Positions 31,866-40,863 of a DNA stretch of 64,000 bases are shown piece after piece. The notes below the pieces were generated by a model that worked only from the letters and a program-made list of their open reading frames with translations, searched no databases and was not told where the DNA came from. Within the stretch, counting starts at the first letter, position 1. Each line of letters starts with the position of its first letter. The stretch lies in assembly GCF_001294335.1 (NCBI RefSeq), contig NZ_LGKG01000113.1, positions 1 to 64,000 of the forward strand, given 5' to 3'. The position numbers and the translations under genes were made by a program. The stretch is from Streptomyces chattanoogensis. Lineage in GTDB: Bacteria; Actinomycetota; Actinomycetes; Streptomycetales; Streptomycetaceae.

Positions 31866-32870
31866 ATGATCGGCGTGCGAAGCGCGCGAAAAGTGCGTAC
31901 GGCCAGACCCGTCACCGTCCGCGGTGCCGCCGCCCTGGTGGCGGCCCTCGCGCTGGTCGCCGGGTGCAGCGGTTCCGGTGGTGAGGACGCCGACGGGGAG
32001 TCCCGTGCGCCCCGCATGACCATCGGGATGGTCAGTCACTCCGGCGAGGGCGACACCTTCTGGGACATCGTCCAGAACGGCGCGGAGCGGGCCGCGGCCA
32101 AGGACCGGGTGAAGTTTCTCTACGCCAACGACAAGGAGGGCGCCAAACAGGCCGAGCTGGTCCAGTCGTACATCGACCAGAGGGTCGACGGGCTGATCGT
32201 CACCCTCGCCAAGCCGGAAGCCCTCAAGGCGGTGGTCCGCAAGGCCGTGGCCCACGGCATCCCGGTCGTCACCATCAACTCCGGCGGCCAGTTCTCGAAG
32301 GCGTACGGGGCGCTGACGCATATCGGCCAGGACGAGTCGGTGGCGGGCGAGGCGGTCGGCGCGGAGCTGGACAAACGCGGCAGGAAGAAGGTTCTCTGTG
32401 TCATCCACGAGCAGGGCAATGTGTCGCTCGAGGACCGCTGCGCCGGTGTCCGCAAGGGCTTCGGCGGGCGGGTGGAGAACCTCAACGTCGACGGCACCAA
32501 CGCCCCCGCCTCACAGTCCTCCGTCGAGGCCAAGCTGCAGTCCGACAAGTCCATCGACGCGATCGTCACCCTCGGCGCACCGATGGCGGCGATCTCCGTC
32601 AAGGCCAAGCAGGAGGCCGGCAGCCGGGCGGCGATCGCGACCTTCGATCTGAACGCCGCCGTGGTCAAGCTCCTCAAGGCCAAGGACGTCGACTTCGCGG
32701 TCGATCAGCAGCCCTACCTCCAGGGGTACGAGGCGGTGGACCTGCTCGCGCTGCACAAGGCGAACGCCAACGTCCTGGGCGGCGGCAAGCCGGTGCTCAC
32801 CGGGCCGGAGCTGGTCACCGGCAAGGATGTGCCGAAGCTGGAGGAGTACACGGGACGGGGCACCCGATGA
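31866..32870 (+). CDS. Sugar ABC transporter substrate-binding lipoprotein 1
   Basis: A 334-residue binding protein of the ribose/galactose (Peripla_BP_4) type. A signal peptide ends in the lipobox LVAGC. The mature part has IGMVSHSGEGDTFWDIVQNG, VDGLIVTLAKP, IPVVTINSGG, THIGQDESVAGEAVG, and the hinge block DFAVDQQPYLQGYEAVDLL. It is clearly paralogous to the next gene, with more than half of aligned residues identical by eye. The start at ATG 31866 has a weak site; GTG 31875 is possible. First gene of the sugar operon. Confidence 0.88.
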   Translation: MIGVRSARKVRTARPVTVRGAAALVAALALVAGCSGSGGEDADGESRAPRMTIGMVSHSGEGDTFWDIVQNGAERAAAKDRVKFLYANDKEGAKQAELVQSYIDQRVDGLIVTLAKPEALKAVVRKAVAHGIPVVTINSGGQFSKAYGALTHIGQDESVAGEAVGAELDKRGRKKVLCVIHEQGNVSLEDRCAGVRKGFGGRVENLNVDGTNAPASQSSVEAKLQSDKSIDAIVTLGAPMAAISVKAKQEAGSRAAIATFDLNAAVVKLLKAKDVDFAVDQQPYLQGYEAVDLLALHKANANVLGGGKPVLTGPELVTGKDVPKLEEYTGRGTR

Positions 32871-32962
32871 ACGACCCCATGAACGATCCCATGGACGGCC
32901 CCATGAATGACCCCACGAACAACCGCATGAACGACCCCATGAATGACCCCACGAACCGGTAC
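32867..32962 (+). repeat. Eight-copy 12-bp repeat between the two binding-protein genes
   Basis: Units like ATGAACGACCCC repeat eight times without spacers, starting at the ATGA that overlaps the first gene's stop. In frame they encode MNDP repeats, and that frame stays open into the second binding protein, so a leader or N-terminal extension is possible. Confidence 0.9.
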
Positions 32963-33049
32963 AGATCACCGGTAACGGATACTTGGCCGGTTGGGCCGGT
33001 ACCGGCAATGCGTCCGACACAGCGAGATCAGCGGGAAGGGCAAGTCCTC

Positions 33050-34081
33050 GTGGCAACGGTTCGGAGAAGAGGACGGGTGCGCAGAAAGGGACGCGTCGCG
33101 AGTGCCGTGCTGGCGGCGGCGCTCGGCGCCTCCCTGGCGGGGTGCAGCAGCACCGGAGGCCTGCGCGCCGAGCAGGAGCGCGCCGCACAGACGGCGGGCG
33201 GCAAGGCGGCGGTGAACACCCCCAGGTGGACGTTCGCCATGGTCACCCACTCCGGCGACGGCGACACCTTCTGGGACATCGTGCAGAAGGGCGCCCAGCA
33301 GGCCGCGGTCAAGGACAACATCAAGTTCCTGTACGGGCACGACGAGGAGGCCCAGCGGCAGAGCCAGCTGGTGCAGTCGTACATCGACCAGAAGGTCGAC
33401 GGGCTGATCGTCACCCTCGCCAAGCCCAGTGCCATGAAGGACGTGGTGGAAAAGGCGGAGAAGGCCGGGATACCGGTGATCACGGTGAATTCCGGGGCCG
33501 CGGAGTCCAAGGCGTTCGGCGCGCTCAGCCACATCGGGCAGGACGAGACGGTGGCGGGCGAGGCCGTCGGCGACGAACTGAACAAGCGGGGCCGGAAGAA
33601 GGCCCTGTGTGTGCTGCACGAGCAGGGCAATGTCGGGCATGAGCAGCGCTGCGACGGAGCGAAGAAGACCTTCAAGGGCACGATGGAGAAGCTGTACGTC
33701 GAGGGCACGAACATGCCCGATGTGCAGTCGTCCATCGAGTCCAAGCTCCAGGCGGACGACTCCATCGACTCCGTCGTCACGCTCGGCGCGCCCTTCGCCG
33801 CCACGGCCGTGAAGGCCAGGGAGCAGGCCGGCAGCAAGGCCGAGATCGACACCTTCGACCTCAATGCCCAGGTGGCCAACGGCCTCAAGGACGGTTCGCT
33901 CGGCTTCGCCGTCGACCAGCAGCCCTACCTCCAGGGCTATGAGGCGATCGACCTGCTCTGGCTGTACAAGTACAACTCCGACGTCCTCGGCGGTGGCAAG
34001 CCGGTGCTCACCGGACCCCAGGTGATCACCAAGAAGGACGCCGCCGCCCTGCAGGAACTCACGAAGCGGGGGACCCGATGA
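33050..34081 (+). CDS. Sugar ABC transporter substrate-binding lipoprotein 2
   Basis: A 343-residue paralogue of the preceding gene (FAMVTHSGDGDTFWDIVQKG, LSHIGQDETVAGEAVGDELN, GFAVDQQPYLQGYEAIDLLW). It has a basic N-terminus and lipobox SLAGC at about residue 30. I chose GTG 33050 (GGAAGGG upstream) because it puts the signal peptide at the N-terminus; the in-frame ATG 32867 would place 61 repeat-derived residues before it. Its stop overlaps the permease gene (ATGA). Two binding proteins for one transporter suggest two ligands or affinities. Confidence 0.87.
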   Translation: MATVRRRGRVRRKGRVASAVLAAALGASLAGCSSTGGLRAEQERAAQTAGGKAAVNTPRWTFAMVTHSGDGDTFWDIVQKGAQQAAVKDNIKFLYGHDEEAQRQSQLVQSYIDQKVDGLIVTLAKPSAMKDVVEKAEKAGIPVITVNSGAAESKAFGALSHIGQDETVAGEAVGDELNKRGRKKALCVLHEQGNVGHEQRCDGAKKTFKGTMEKLYVEGTNMPDVQSSIESKLQADDSIDSVVTLGAPFAATAVKAREQAGSKAEIDTFDLNAQVANGLKDGSLGFAVDQQPYLQGYEAIDLLWLYKYNSDVLGGGKPVLTGPQVITKKDAAALQELTKRGTR

Positions 34082-35121
34082 GCACCACCGTCAAGGCATC
34101 GATACGGGACGAACGGCTGCTGCACCGCTCCCTGGTGCGCCGTCTGATGGGCCGCCCCGAACTGGGCTCGGTCGTCGGCGCCGTGGCCGTCTTCCTCTTC
34201 TTCGCCCTCACCGCCGAACCGTTCCTGCGGGCCTCCAGCCTCTCCACCGTGCTCTACGCCTCGTCGACGATCGGCATCATGGCCGTACCGGTGGCGCTGC
34301 TGATGATCGGCGGGGAATTCGATCTGTCGGCCGGTGTCATGGTCGTCAGCTCGGCACTGATCTCGTCCATGTTCAGTTACCAGATGACGGCCAACACCTG
34401 GGTCGGCGTCGGGGTGTCCCTGCTGGTCACGCTGGCCATCGGCGTCTTCAACGGGGTGCTGCTGACGCGCACCAAACTCCCCAGCTTCATCATCACGCTC
34501 GGCACGTTCTTCATGCTGACCGGCCTCAACCTCGGCTTCACCAAGCTGATCAGCGGCACCGTCTCCACGAAGTCCATCGCCGACATGGAGGGCTTCGAGT
34601 CGGCCCGTGCGCTCTTCGCCTCGCATCTGACCATCGGTGAGGTGGACGTCCAGGTCACCATCATTTGGTGGATCGTGCTGGTCGCCGTCGCCACCTGGAT
34701 CCTGCTGCGCACCCGCGTCGGCAACTGGATCTTCGCGGTGGGCGGCAATGCGGACGCGGCGCGGGCGGTCGGCGTCCCGGTGACCAAGACCAAGATCGGC
34801 CTGTACATGGGCGTCGCCTTCGCCGCCTGGGTCTCCGGCCAGCATCTGCTGTTCTCGTACGACGCGATCCAGTCCGGCGACGGTGTCGGCAACGAATTCC
34901 TCTACATCATCGCGGCCGCGGTCGGCGGCTGCCTGATGACCGGCGGTTTCGGCTCGGCGATCGGTGCCGCGGTCGGCGCCTTCATCTTCGGCATGACCAG
35001 CAAGGGCATCGTCTACGCGCAGTGGAATCCGGACTGGTACAAGTTCTTCCTCGGCGCGATGCTGCTGCTCGCCACTCTCCTGAACGCATGGGTCCGCAAG
35101 CGGGCGGAGGACAAGTCATGA
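34078..35121 (+). CDS. Sugar ABC transporter permease (RbsC/FrcC type)
   Basis: A 347-residue inner-membrane protein of the BPD_transp_2 family with about 9-10 membrane helices. It has the conserved [12 protein letters not shown] segment after the second helix, [20 protein letters not shown], and the EAA-like [20 protein letters not shown] loop that contacts the ATPase. It overlaps the binding protein gene and the ATPase gene by 4 bases each, so translation of all three is coupled. Confidence 0.92.
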   Translation: MSTTVKASIRDERLLHRSLVRRLMGRPELGSVVGAVAVFLFFALTAEPFLRASSLSTVLYASSTIGIMAVPVALLMIGGEFDLSAGVMVVSSALISSMFSYQMTANTWVGVGVSLLVTLAIGVFNGVLLTRTKLPSFIITLGTFFMLTGLNLGFTKLISGTVSTKSIADMEGFESARALFASHLTIGEVDVQVTIIWWIVLVAVATWILLRTRVGNWIFAVGGNADAARAVGVPVTKTKIGLYMGVAFAAWVSGQHLLFSYDAIQSGDGVGNEFLYIIAAAVGGCLMTGGFGSAIGAAVGAFIFGMTSKGIVYAQWNPDWYKFFLGAMLLLATLLNAWVRKRAEDKS

Positions 35122-35927
35122 CAGCCCTGGTCGAGCTCGACAAGGTCAGCAAGTTCTACGGCAACATCAAGGCGCTGGAGGGCGTGTCCCTGGAGGTGCA
35201 CGCGGGCGAGGTCACCTGCGTGCTCGGCGACAACGGCGCCGGCAAGTCCACCCTCATCAAGATCATCGCGGGGCTGCACCAGCACGACGCCGGCACCTTC
35301 ACCATCGAGGGTGAGGACACCAGGCTCGCCTCGCCGCGGGAAGCCCTGGACCGCGGTATCGCCACCGTCTACCAGGACCTGGCAGTCGTTCCGCTGATGC
35401 CCGTATGGCGGAACTTCTTCCTCGGCTCGGAGCCGACCACCGGAGTGGGCCCCTTCAAGCGGCTCGATGTCGCCACGATGCGCGAGACCACCCGCAGCGA
35501 GCTGCTGCGGATGGGCATCGATCTGCGCGATGTCGACCAGCCGATCGGCACCCTCTCCGGCGGCGAGCGGCAGTGCGTGGCCATCGCCCGCGCCGTCTAC
35601 TTCGGCGCCAAGGTCCTCGTCCTGGACGAGCCGACGGCGGCGCTCGGCGTCAAGCAGTCCGGCGTCGTCCTCAAGTACGTCGCGGCCGCGCGGGACGCCG
35701 GGCTCGGCGTGGTGTTGATCACCCATAATCCGCATCACGCCTACCTGGTCGGCGACCGTTTCGTCCTCCTCAAGCGCGGCACCATGGCCGGCAGCCACGC
35801 CAAGTCGGAGATCGCCCTGGAGGAGCTGACCCGCCAGATGGCGGGCGGCAGCGAGCTGGAACAGCTCAGCCATGAGCTGGCCCGCACCGCGACCCCGGAA
35901 TTCCCCGGAGGTCACCGGCCGGAGTGA
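35118..35927 (+). CDS. Sugar ABC transporter ATP-binding protein
   Basis: A 269-residue single-domain ATPase: Walker [14 protein letters not shown] (about residue 36), signature [14 protein letters not shown] (about 146), Walker [13 protein letters not shown] and the switch His in [10 protein letters not shown]. Unlike RbsA or XylG it has one nucleotide-binding domain, like FrcA-type transporters, so it should act as a homodimer. ATG 35118 overlaps the permease stop. No sugar can be assigned from sequence. Confidence 0.92.
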   Translation: MTALVELDKVSKFYGNIKALEGVSLEVHAGEVTCVLGDNGAGKSTLIKIIAGLHQHDAGTFTIEGEDTRLASPREALDRGIATVYQDLAVVPLMPVWRNFFLGSEPTTGVGPFKRLDVATMRETTRSELLRMGIDLRDVDQPIGTLSGGERQCVAIARAVYFGAKVLVLDEPTAALGVKQSGVVLKYVAAARDAGLGVVLITHNPHHAYLVGDRFVLLKRGTMAGSHAKSEIALEELTRQMAGGSELEQLSHELARTATPEFPGGHRPE

Positions 35928-36185
35928 TCTTGTATCACGCCCCGCGCCGGCCTCCGGGCCGCGCGGGGCGCGGCGTCCCGCGCCGCGGTGCGCCGGACAC
36001 CGCGGGTGATGCACAATCGCACCGAGCCATCCGAACCATCCGCAGCATGCAGGCCATGCGAACGATGCACGCCGAGGCCCCGGCCTCCTGAGACCCGCAG
36101 GGACGAGACGACTCTTGCGCGCACGCAGCCGCCGCGACCGGAACGGCATCCGCCACGGAGCACGTCACGGGAAAGGGGCGGGCCG

Positions 36186-37307
36186 ATGAGCATGTACCGG
36201 GACCGGGTGCACCGCGGAACCGCCAGAGCCACCGTCCTGCGCACGGTCGGCACCCGTGAGCGGCGCTCGCATCTGACCGCCCCCCGGGTGCCCACCGTCG
36301 GCATCGACATCGGCGGCACCAAGGTCATGGCGGGCGTGGTCGACGCCGACGGCACCATCCTCGAGAAGGTCCGTACCGAGACGCCGGACAAGTCCAAGAG
36401 CCCCAAGGTCGTCGAGGACACCATCACCGAGCTGGTCCTCGACCTCTCCGACCGGCACGACGTCCACGCGGTGGGCATCGGCGCGGCCGGCTGGGTCGAC
36501 GCGGACCGCAGCCGAGTGCTCTTCGCCCCCCATCTGAACTGGCGCAACGAGCCTCTGCGCGACCGCCTCGCGGGCCGGCTGGCCGTCCCCGTCATGGTCG
36601 ACAACGACGCCAACACCGCCGCCTGGGCGGAGTGGCGGTTCGGCGCCGGGCGCGGCGAGGACCATCTCGTCATGATCACGCTCGGTACCGGCATCGGCGG
36701 CGCCATCCTGGAGGACGGCGCGGTCAAGCGCGGCAAATACGGCGTGGCCGGCGAATTCGGCCATATGCAGGTCGTGCCCGGCGGCCACCGCTGCCCGTGC
36801 GGCAACCGCGGCTGCTGGGAGCAGTACAGCTCCGGCAACGCCCTGGTCCGCGAGGCCCGGGAGCTGGCCGCCGCCGACTCCCCGGTCGCGTACAACATCA
36901 TCGAGCGGGTCGGCGGCCGGATCGGCGACATCACCGGCCCGCTGATCACCGAGCTGGCCCGGGAGGGCGACGCGATGTGCGTCGAGCTCCTCCAGGACAT
37001 CGGCCAGTGGCTCGGCGTCGGCATCGCCAACCTCGCCGCCGCCCTCGACCCGTCCTGCTTCGTCATCGGCGGGGGCGTCAGCGCCGCCGACGACCTGCTG
37101 ATCGGCCCGGCCCGGGACGCCTTCCGGCGCACCCTGACCGGCCGCGGCTACCGCCCCGAGGCCACCATCGCCAAGGCCCAGCTGGGCCCCGAGGCCGGTA
37201 TGGTCGGTGCCGCCGACCTCGCCCGTCTGGTGGCCCGCCGCTTCCGGCGGGCCAACCGCCGCCGCGTCGAGCGCTACGAGCGCTACGAACGGTCCGGCCG
37301 CCGATGA
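36186..37307 (+). CDS. ROK-family sugar kinase (glucokinase-like)
   Basis: A 373-residue ROK kinase. An unusual basic N-terminal extension of about 37 residues precedes the phosphate-binding loop VGIDIGGTKVMAGVVDADG. VMVDNDANTAAWAEW, TLGTGIGGAI, EFGHMQVVPGG and the zinc-binding CPCGNRGCWEQYSSG follow, all expected for an active ATP-dependent hexose kinase. ATG 36186 has GAAAGGGG upstream. It follows the ABC genes by 258 bp and presumably phosphorylates the imported sugar. The related S. coelicolor locus also ends in a ROK kinase, as I recall. Confidence 0.88.
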   Translation: MSMYRDRVHRGTARATVLRTVGTRERRSHLTAPRVPTVGIDIGGTKVMAGVVDADGTILEKVRTETPDKSKSPKVVEDTITELVLDLSDRHDVHAVGIGAAGWVDADRSRVLFAPHLNWRNEPLRDRLAGRLAVPVMVDNDANTAAWAEWRFGAGRGEDHLVMITLGTGIGGAILEDGAVKRGKYGVAGEFGHMQVVPGGHRCPCGNRGCWEQYSSGNALVREARELAAADSPVAYNIIERVGGRIGDITGPLITELAREGDAMCVELLQDIGQWLGVGIANLAAALDPSCFVIGGGVSAADDLLIGPARDAFRRTLTGRGYRPEATIAKAQLGPEAGMVGAADLARLVARRFRRANRRRVERYERYERSGRR

Positions 37308-37876
37308 CCGACACCGACCTGAATCCCATGAACGACGACCATCACCCCACCCCGCCGCCCGCCGGCAAGCCCCGCCGTCCCCTGCTGATGGCGCTGATCA
37401 TCTTCCTGCTGATCGCGATCCCAGCCGGCTATATCGTCATCTCCGCCGAACAGAGCCGGGACAGCGGCGAGGGCAAGGAGGCGGAGGCCGCCGCCACCGG
37501 CCTGACCAACGCCTTCCCCTCCAAGGTCCAGCAGCGGATCTACGACGTCCCGGTGCCGCTGGGCTCCACGCCGGTCTATTACTACGAGACCAACTCGTGG
37601 AAGACCAGCTCGCTCTTCGTGCAGTTCCGCACCAACGACTGGGGCCTCGACCACTACCTCAAGGCCGTGGGCACAAGCACCGCCGCTCTGAAGAAGGGCG
37701 CGAAGACCATTCCGCCCGAGCAGGGCGCGAAGGTCGGCTGGGACTTCAGCGTCGACTGGCCGTGGGCGGGCACCGTCAATCCGAAGCCGGCGCCCCACCC
37801 CTCGCAGCGGATCATGGTCAGCTATGACGAACCCGGTCATCCCGTCGTCTACACCGTCTCGACCGTCAAGTTCTGA
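37304..37876 (+). CDS. Membrane-anchored hypothetical protein coupled to the kinase
   Basis: A 190-residue protein starting at the ATG overlapping the kinase stop (ATGA). It has a Pro-rich cytoplasmic N-terminus, one membrane helix (about 27-48, RPLLMALIIFLLIAIPAGYI) and an extracytoplasmic domain of about 140 residues (VYYYETNSWKTSSLFVQFRT, WDFSVDWPWAGTVN). The family is not recognised. The coupling suggests a role with the sugar kinase or transporter. Confidence 0.6.
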   Translation: MTDTDLNPMNDDHHPTPPPAGKPRRPLLMALIIFLLIAIPAGYIVISAEQSRDSGEGKEAEAAATGLTNAFPSKVQQRIYDVPVPLGSTPVYYYETNSWKTSSLFVQFRTNDWGLDHYLKAVGTSTAALKKGAKTIPPEQGAKVGWDFSVDWPWAGTVNPKPAPHPSQRIMVSYDEPGHPVVYTVSTVKF

Positions 37877-37955
37877 TTTCTTTCCGGGGCTCTTCGTCCT
37901 GTTTCTTCCTGACCCGGGTGTCAGGACCGCGTCAGAGAGTCGGTAGCTTGGTCGG

Positions 37956-39245
37956 GTGAGTGAGAAGACCCTGCAGCACCGGATCGACGGTCCCGACGAC
38001 GCACCCGTACTCGTACTGGGAGCATCGCTCGGTACCACATGGCACATGTGGGACCGGCAGATCCCCGAACTGACCCGCCACTGGCGGGTCATCCGTTTCG
38101 ATCTGCCCGGTCATGGCGGCTCGCCCGCCCACGCCGCATCCTCCATCGCCGAACTCGCCGACCGCCTGGTGGCCACCCTCGACCTCCTCGGCGTCGAACG
38201 CTTCGGCTACGCCGGCTGCAACATCGGCGGTGCCATCGGCCTTCAGCTGGCGCTCACCCGGCCGCACCGGGTCACCTCCCTCGCCCTGGTGTCCTCGTCG
38301 TCGCGCTACGGCACCGCCGACGCCTGGCGCCAGCGGGGCGTGGTGATCCGTACGAACGGACTCGACCCGATCGCCCGCACCTCCCCCGAGCACTGGTTCA
38401 CCGCCGGCTTCGCCGCTGCCCAGCCCGCAATCGTCGAATGGGCCGTCCAGATGGTGCGGACCACCGACCCCGGCTGTTACATCGCCGCCTGCGAGGCGCT
38501 GGCCTCCTACGACGTACGGTCCTCCCTCAGCCGGGTCGGCGTGCCCACGCTCGTCGTCGTCGGCTCCGAGGACCAGGTCACCCCGACGTCCGACGCCCGC
38601 AGCCTGGTGGCCGGAATCCCGGACGCGAGCCTCGCCCTCGTGCCCGGCACCTCCCACCTCGCGCCCGTCGAGCAGCCCTCGGCCGTCACCGAACTCCTCA
38701 TCCGGCACTTCACCACCGCCTGGCACGACAGGCCCGGCCCGGCCGGCCAGCCCGCCCTCGGCGCCGCCGCCCCCAAGGCGCAGATCGCACCCCCGCCGCC
38801 CCCGCCCCCGGCCGCGCCGCCCGCCGCCATAGAGTCCGGCCTCACCAAGCAGGAGCCGGTCCGCGGCGGTACGTACGACGCGGGCATCAAGGTCCGCCGC
38901 GAGGTCCTGGGCGACGCCCATGTCGACCGCGCCGAGGCCGCCGCCGACGACTTCACCGGCGACTTCCAGGACTTCATCACCCGCTACGCCTGGGGCGAGA
39001 CCTGGACCCGCCCCGGCCTCGACCGCCGCACCCGCAGCATCATCACGCTCACCGCCCTGGTCGCCCGCGGCCACCAGGAGGAACTGGCGCTGCACACCCG
39101 CGCCGCCCTCCGCAACGGTCTCACCCCCACCGAGATCAAGGAGGTCCTGATGCACACCGCGGTCTACTGCGGCGTCCCGGCGGCGAACTCCGCCTTCTCG
39201 GTGGCTCAGCGGGTGATAAGGGAGGAGACGACCCCGGAAGGCTGA
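37956..39245 (+). CDS. pcaL: PcaL-type fusion: alpha/beta hydrolase plus carboxymuconolactone decarboxylase, nucleophile replaced
   Basis: A 429-residue fusion. Residues 1-255 are the 3-oxoadipate enol-lactonase (PcaD) fold, then a proline-rich linker (PPPPPPPAAPPAA), then a carboxymuconolactone decarboxylase (PcaC) domain from about 300 (VRREVLGDAHVDRAEAA; EVLMHTAVYCGVPAANSAF). The nucleophile elbow reads AGCNIGGAIG, so the expected Ser of G-x-S-x-G is Asn89 (codon AAC). The acid (SEDQVTP) and His (GTSHLAP) remain. The lactonase half is therefore probably inactive or changed. No other pca genes are adjacent. Start GTG 37956. Confidence 0.82.
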   Translation: MSEKTLQHRIDGPDDAPVLVLGASLGTTWHMWDRQIPELTRHWRVIRFDLPGHGGSPAHAASSIAELADRLVATLDLLGVERFGYAGCNIGGAIGLQLALTRPHRVTSLALVSSSSRYGTADAWRQRGVVIRTNGLDPIARTSPEHWFTAGFAAAQPAIVEWAVQMVRTTDPGCYIAACEALASYDVRSSLSRVGVPTLVVVGSEDQVTPTSDARSLVAGIPDASLALVPGTSHLAPVEQPSAVTELLIRHFTTAWHDRPGPAGQPALGAAAPKAQIAPPPPPPPAAPPAAIESGLTKQEPVRGGTYDAGIKVRREVLGDAHVDRAEAAADDFTGDFQDFITRYAWGETWTRPGLDRRTRSIITLTALVARGHQEELALHTRAALRNGLTPTEIKEVLMHTAVYCGVPAANSAFSVAQRVIREETTPEG

Positions 39246-39339
39246 TCCCGGAGGGCTGACCCCGGAGGGGCGAGGGGCACGCGCCCCGGGGCGGGCCGGG
39301 AACACCGCCCGGCCCTGCCGCCCGCGGCAAGATGGCCGC

Positions 39340-39981
39340 ATGGAACTCACGAAGAAGACCCATGCCTGCGTCCGGCTCGAGAAGGACGGGCAGACGCTCG
39401 TCATCGACCCGGGGGTGTTCAGCGAGGAGGACGCGGCCGTCGGGGCGGACGCGATCCTGGTGACCCATGAGCACATGGACCACTTCAACGAGGACCGGCT
39501 CCGCGCGGGGATGGAGGCGAATCCGGGCGCCGAGATCTGGACCCTGGCGAGCGTCGCCGGGCAGCTCTCGGCCGCCTTCCCCGGCCGGGTCCACACCGTC
39601 GGCGAGGGCGACACCTTCACCGCCGCCGGGTTCGACGTCGAGGTGCACGGCCAGCTGCACGCCGTCATCCACCCCGACATTCCCCGCATCACCAACGTCG
39701 GCTATCTGATCGACGGCGGTGCGGTCTTCCACCCCGGCGATGCGCTCACCGTCCCCGAGGGCCGCAGCATCGACACCCTCCTGCTTCCGGTGCACGCTCC
39801 CTGGAACAAGGTCGCCGAGGTCATCGACTATGTGCGCGCGGTCGCGCCGCACCGGGCCATCGACATCCACGACAGCCTGCTCCAGGACCACGCCCGGCCG
39901 GTCTACGACTCCATGATCGACAAGCTCGGAGGCGCCGAGCACGGCCGGCTGGCCCCCGGCACCGCCACCACGGTCGGCTGA
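39340..39981 (+). CDS. MBL-fold metallohydrolase (UlaG-like)
   Basis: A 213-residue metallo-beta-lactamase-fold hydrolase. THEHMDHFN provides the H-x-H-x-D-H metal ligands (about residue 46), HAVIHPDIP the next His, FHPGDAL the bridging Asp, and a final His lies near DIHDS. The compact size and the 'LVIDPG' N-terminus match UlaG/YtkL-like zinc hydrolases. Substrate unknown. It is a single gene between pcaL-like and xthA. Confidence 0.82.
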   Translation: MELTKKTHACVRLEKDGQTLVIDPGVFSEEDAAVGADAILVTHEHMDHFNEDRLRAGMEANPGAEIWTLASVAGQLSAAFPGRVHTVGEGDTFTAAGFDVEVHGQLHAVIHPDIPRITNVGYLIDGGAVFHPGDALTVPEGRSIDTLLLPVHAPWNKVAEVIDYVRAVAPHRAIDIHDSLLQDHARPVYDSMIDKLGGAEHGRLAPGTATTVG

Positions 39982-40038
39982 CCGCCCCCGCCCTCCTGCC
40001 CCGCCCGCCTGTCACACCCCCGCTGTAGGTTTACGTAC

Positions 40039-40818
40039 ATGCGCATCGCGACCTGGAACGTCAACTCGATCACCGCCCGCCTCCCGAGGCTGATGGCCTG
40101 GCTGGAGAGCACCGGCACGGACGTGCTGTGCATCCAGGAGACCAAGTGCTCCGCCGAGCAGTTCCCCTACGAGGAGCTGCGCCAGCTCGGCTATGAAGCG
40201 GCGGTCAACGCCGACGGCCGGTGGAACGGTGTGGCGCTGCTGTCCAAGGTGGGTCTGGAGGACGTCGTCAAGGGCCTGCCCGGCGGCCCGGACTACGAGG
40301 GCGCGCAGGAGCCCCGCGCCATCTCGGCGACCTGCGGCCCGGCCCGCGTCTGGTCGGTGTACGTCCCCAACGGCCGCGAGGTCGACCATGCGCACTACGC
40401 CTACAAGCTTCAGTGGTTCGAGGCCCTGAAGGCCGCGGTCGCCGAGGACGCGGCGGGCTCCCGCCCGTTCGCGGTCCTCGGCGACTACAACGTCGCCCCG
40501 ACCGACGACGACGTCTGGGACATCTCCGTCTTCGACGGGGCCACTCATGTCACCCCCGCCGAGCGCGCCGCCCTCGCGGCCCTGCGCGACGCGGGCCTCA
40601 CGGACGTCGTCCCGCGCCCCCTGAAGTACGACCACCCGTTCACGTACTGGGACTACCGCGCCCTCGGCTTCCCCAAGAACAAGGGCATGCGCATCGACCT
40701 GGTCTACGGCAACGAACCGTTCGCCAAGGCCGTCTCGGACGCCTACGTCGACCGCGAGGAGCGCAAGGGCAAGGGCGCGTCGGACCATGCGCCGGTGGTG
40801 GTGGACCTGGAGGTGTGA
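40039..40818 (+). CDS. xthA: Exodeoxyribonuclease III
   Basis: A 259-residue AP endonuclease/3'-exonuclease of base-excision repair. All family motifs are present: MRIATWNVNSITARLPRLM, LCIQETKC (metal Glu), VYVPNGREVDH, LGDYNVAPTDDDVWD, YWDYRALGFPKNKGMRIDLV and the catalytic SDHAPVVVD. The length matches the family. The ATG at 40039 lacks a strong ribosome site. Confidence 0.95.
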   Translation: MRIATWNVNSITARLPRLMAWLESTGTDVLCIQETKCSAEQFPYEELRQLGYEAAVNADGRWNGVALLSKVGLEDVVKGLPGGPDYEGAQEPRAISATCGPARVWSVYVPNGREVDHAHYAYKLQWFEALKAAVAEDAAGSRPFAVLGDYNVAPTDDDVWDISVFDGATHVTPAERAALAALRDAGLTDVVPRPLKYDHPFTYWDYRALGFPKNKGMRIDLVYGNEPFAKAVSDAYVDREERKGKGASDHAPVVVDLEV

Positions 40819-40863
40819 GCGGTCGCCACAGGGTGTTTCCGGGCGCCGGTGGCTGACCCTCCG

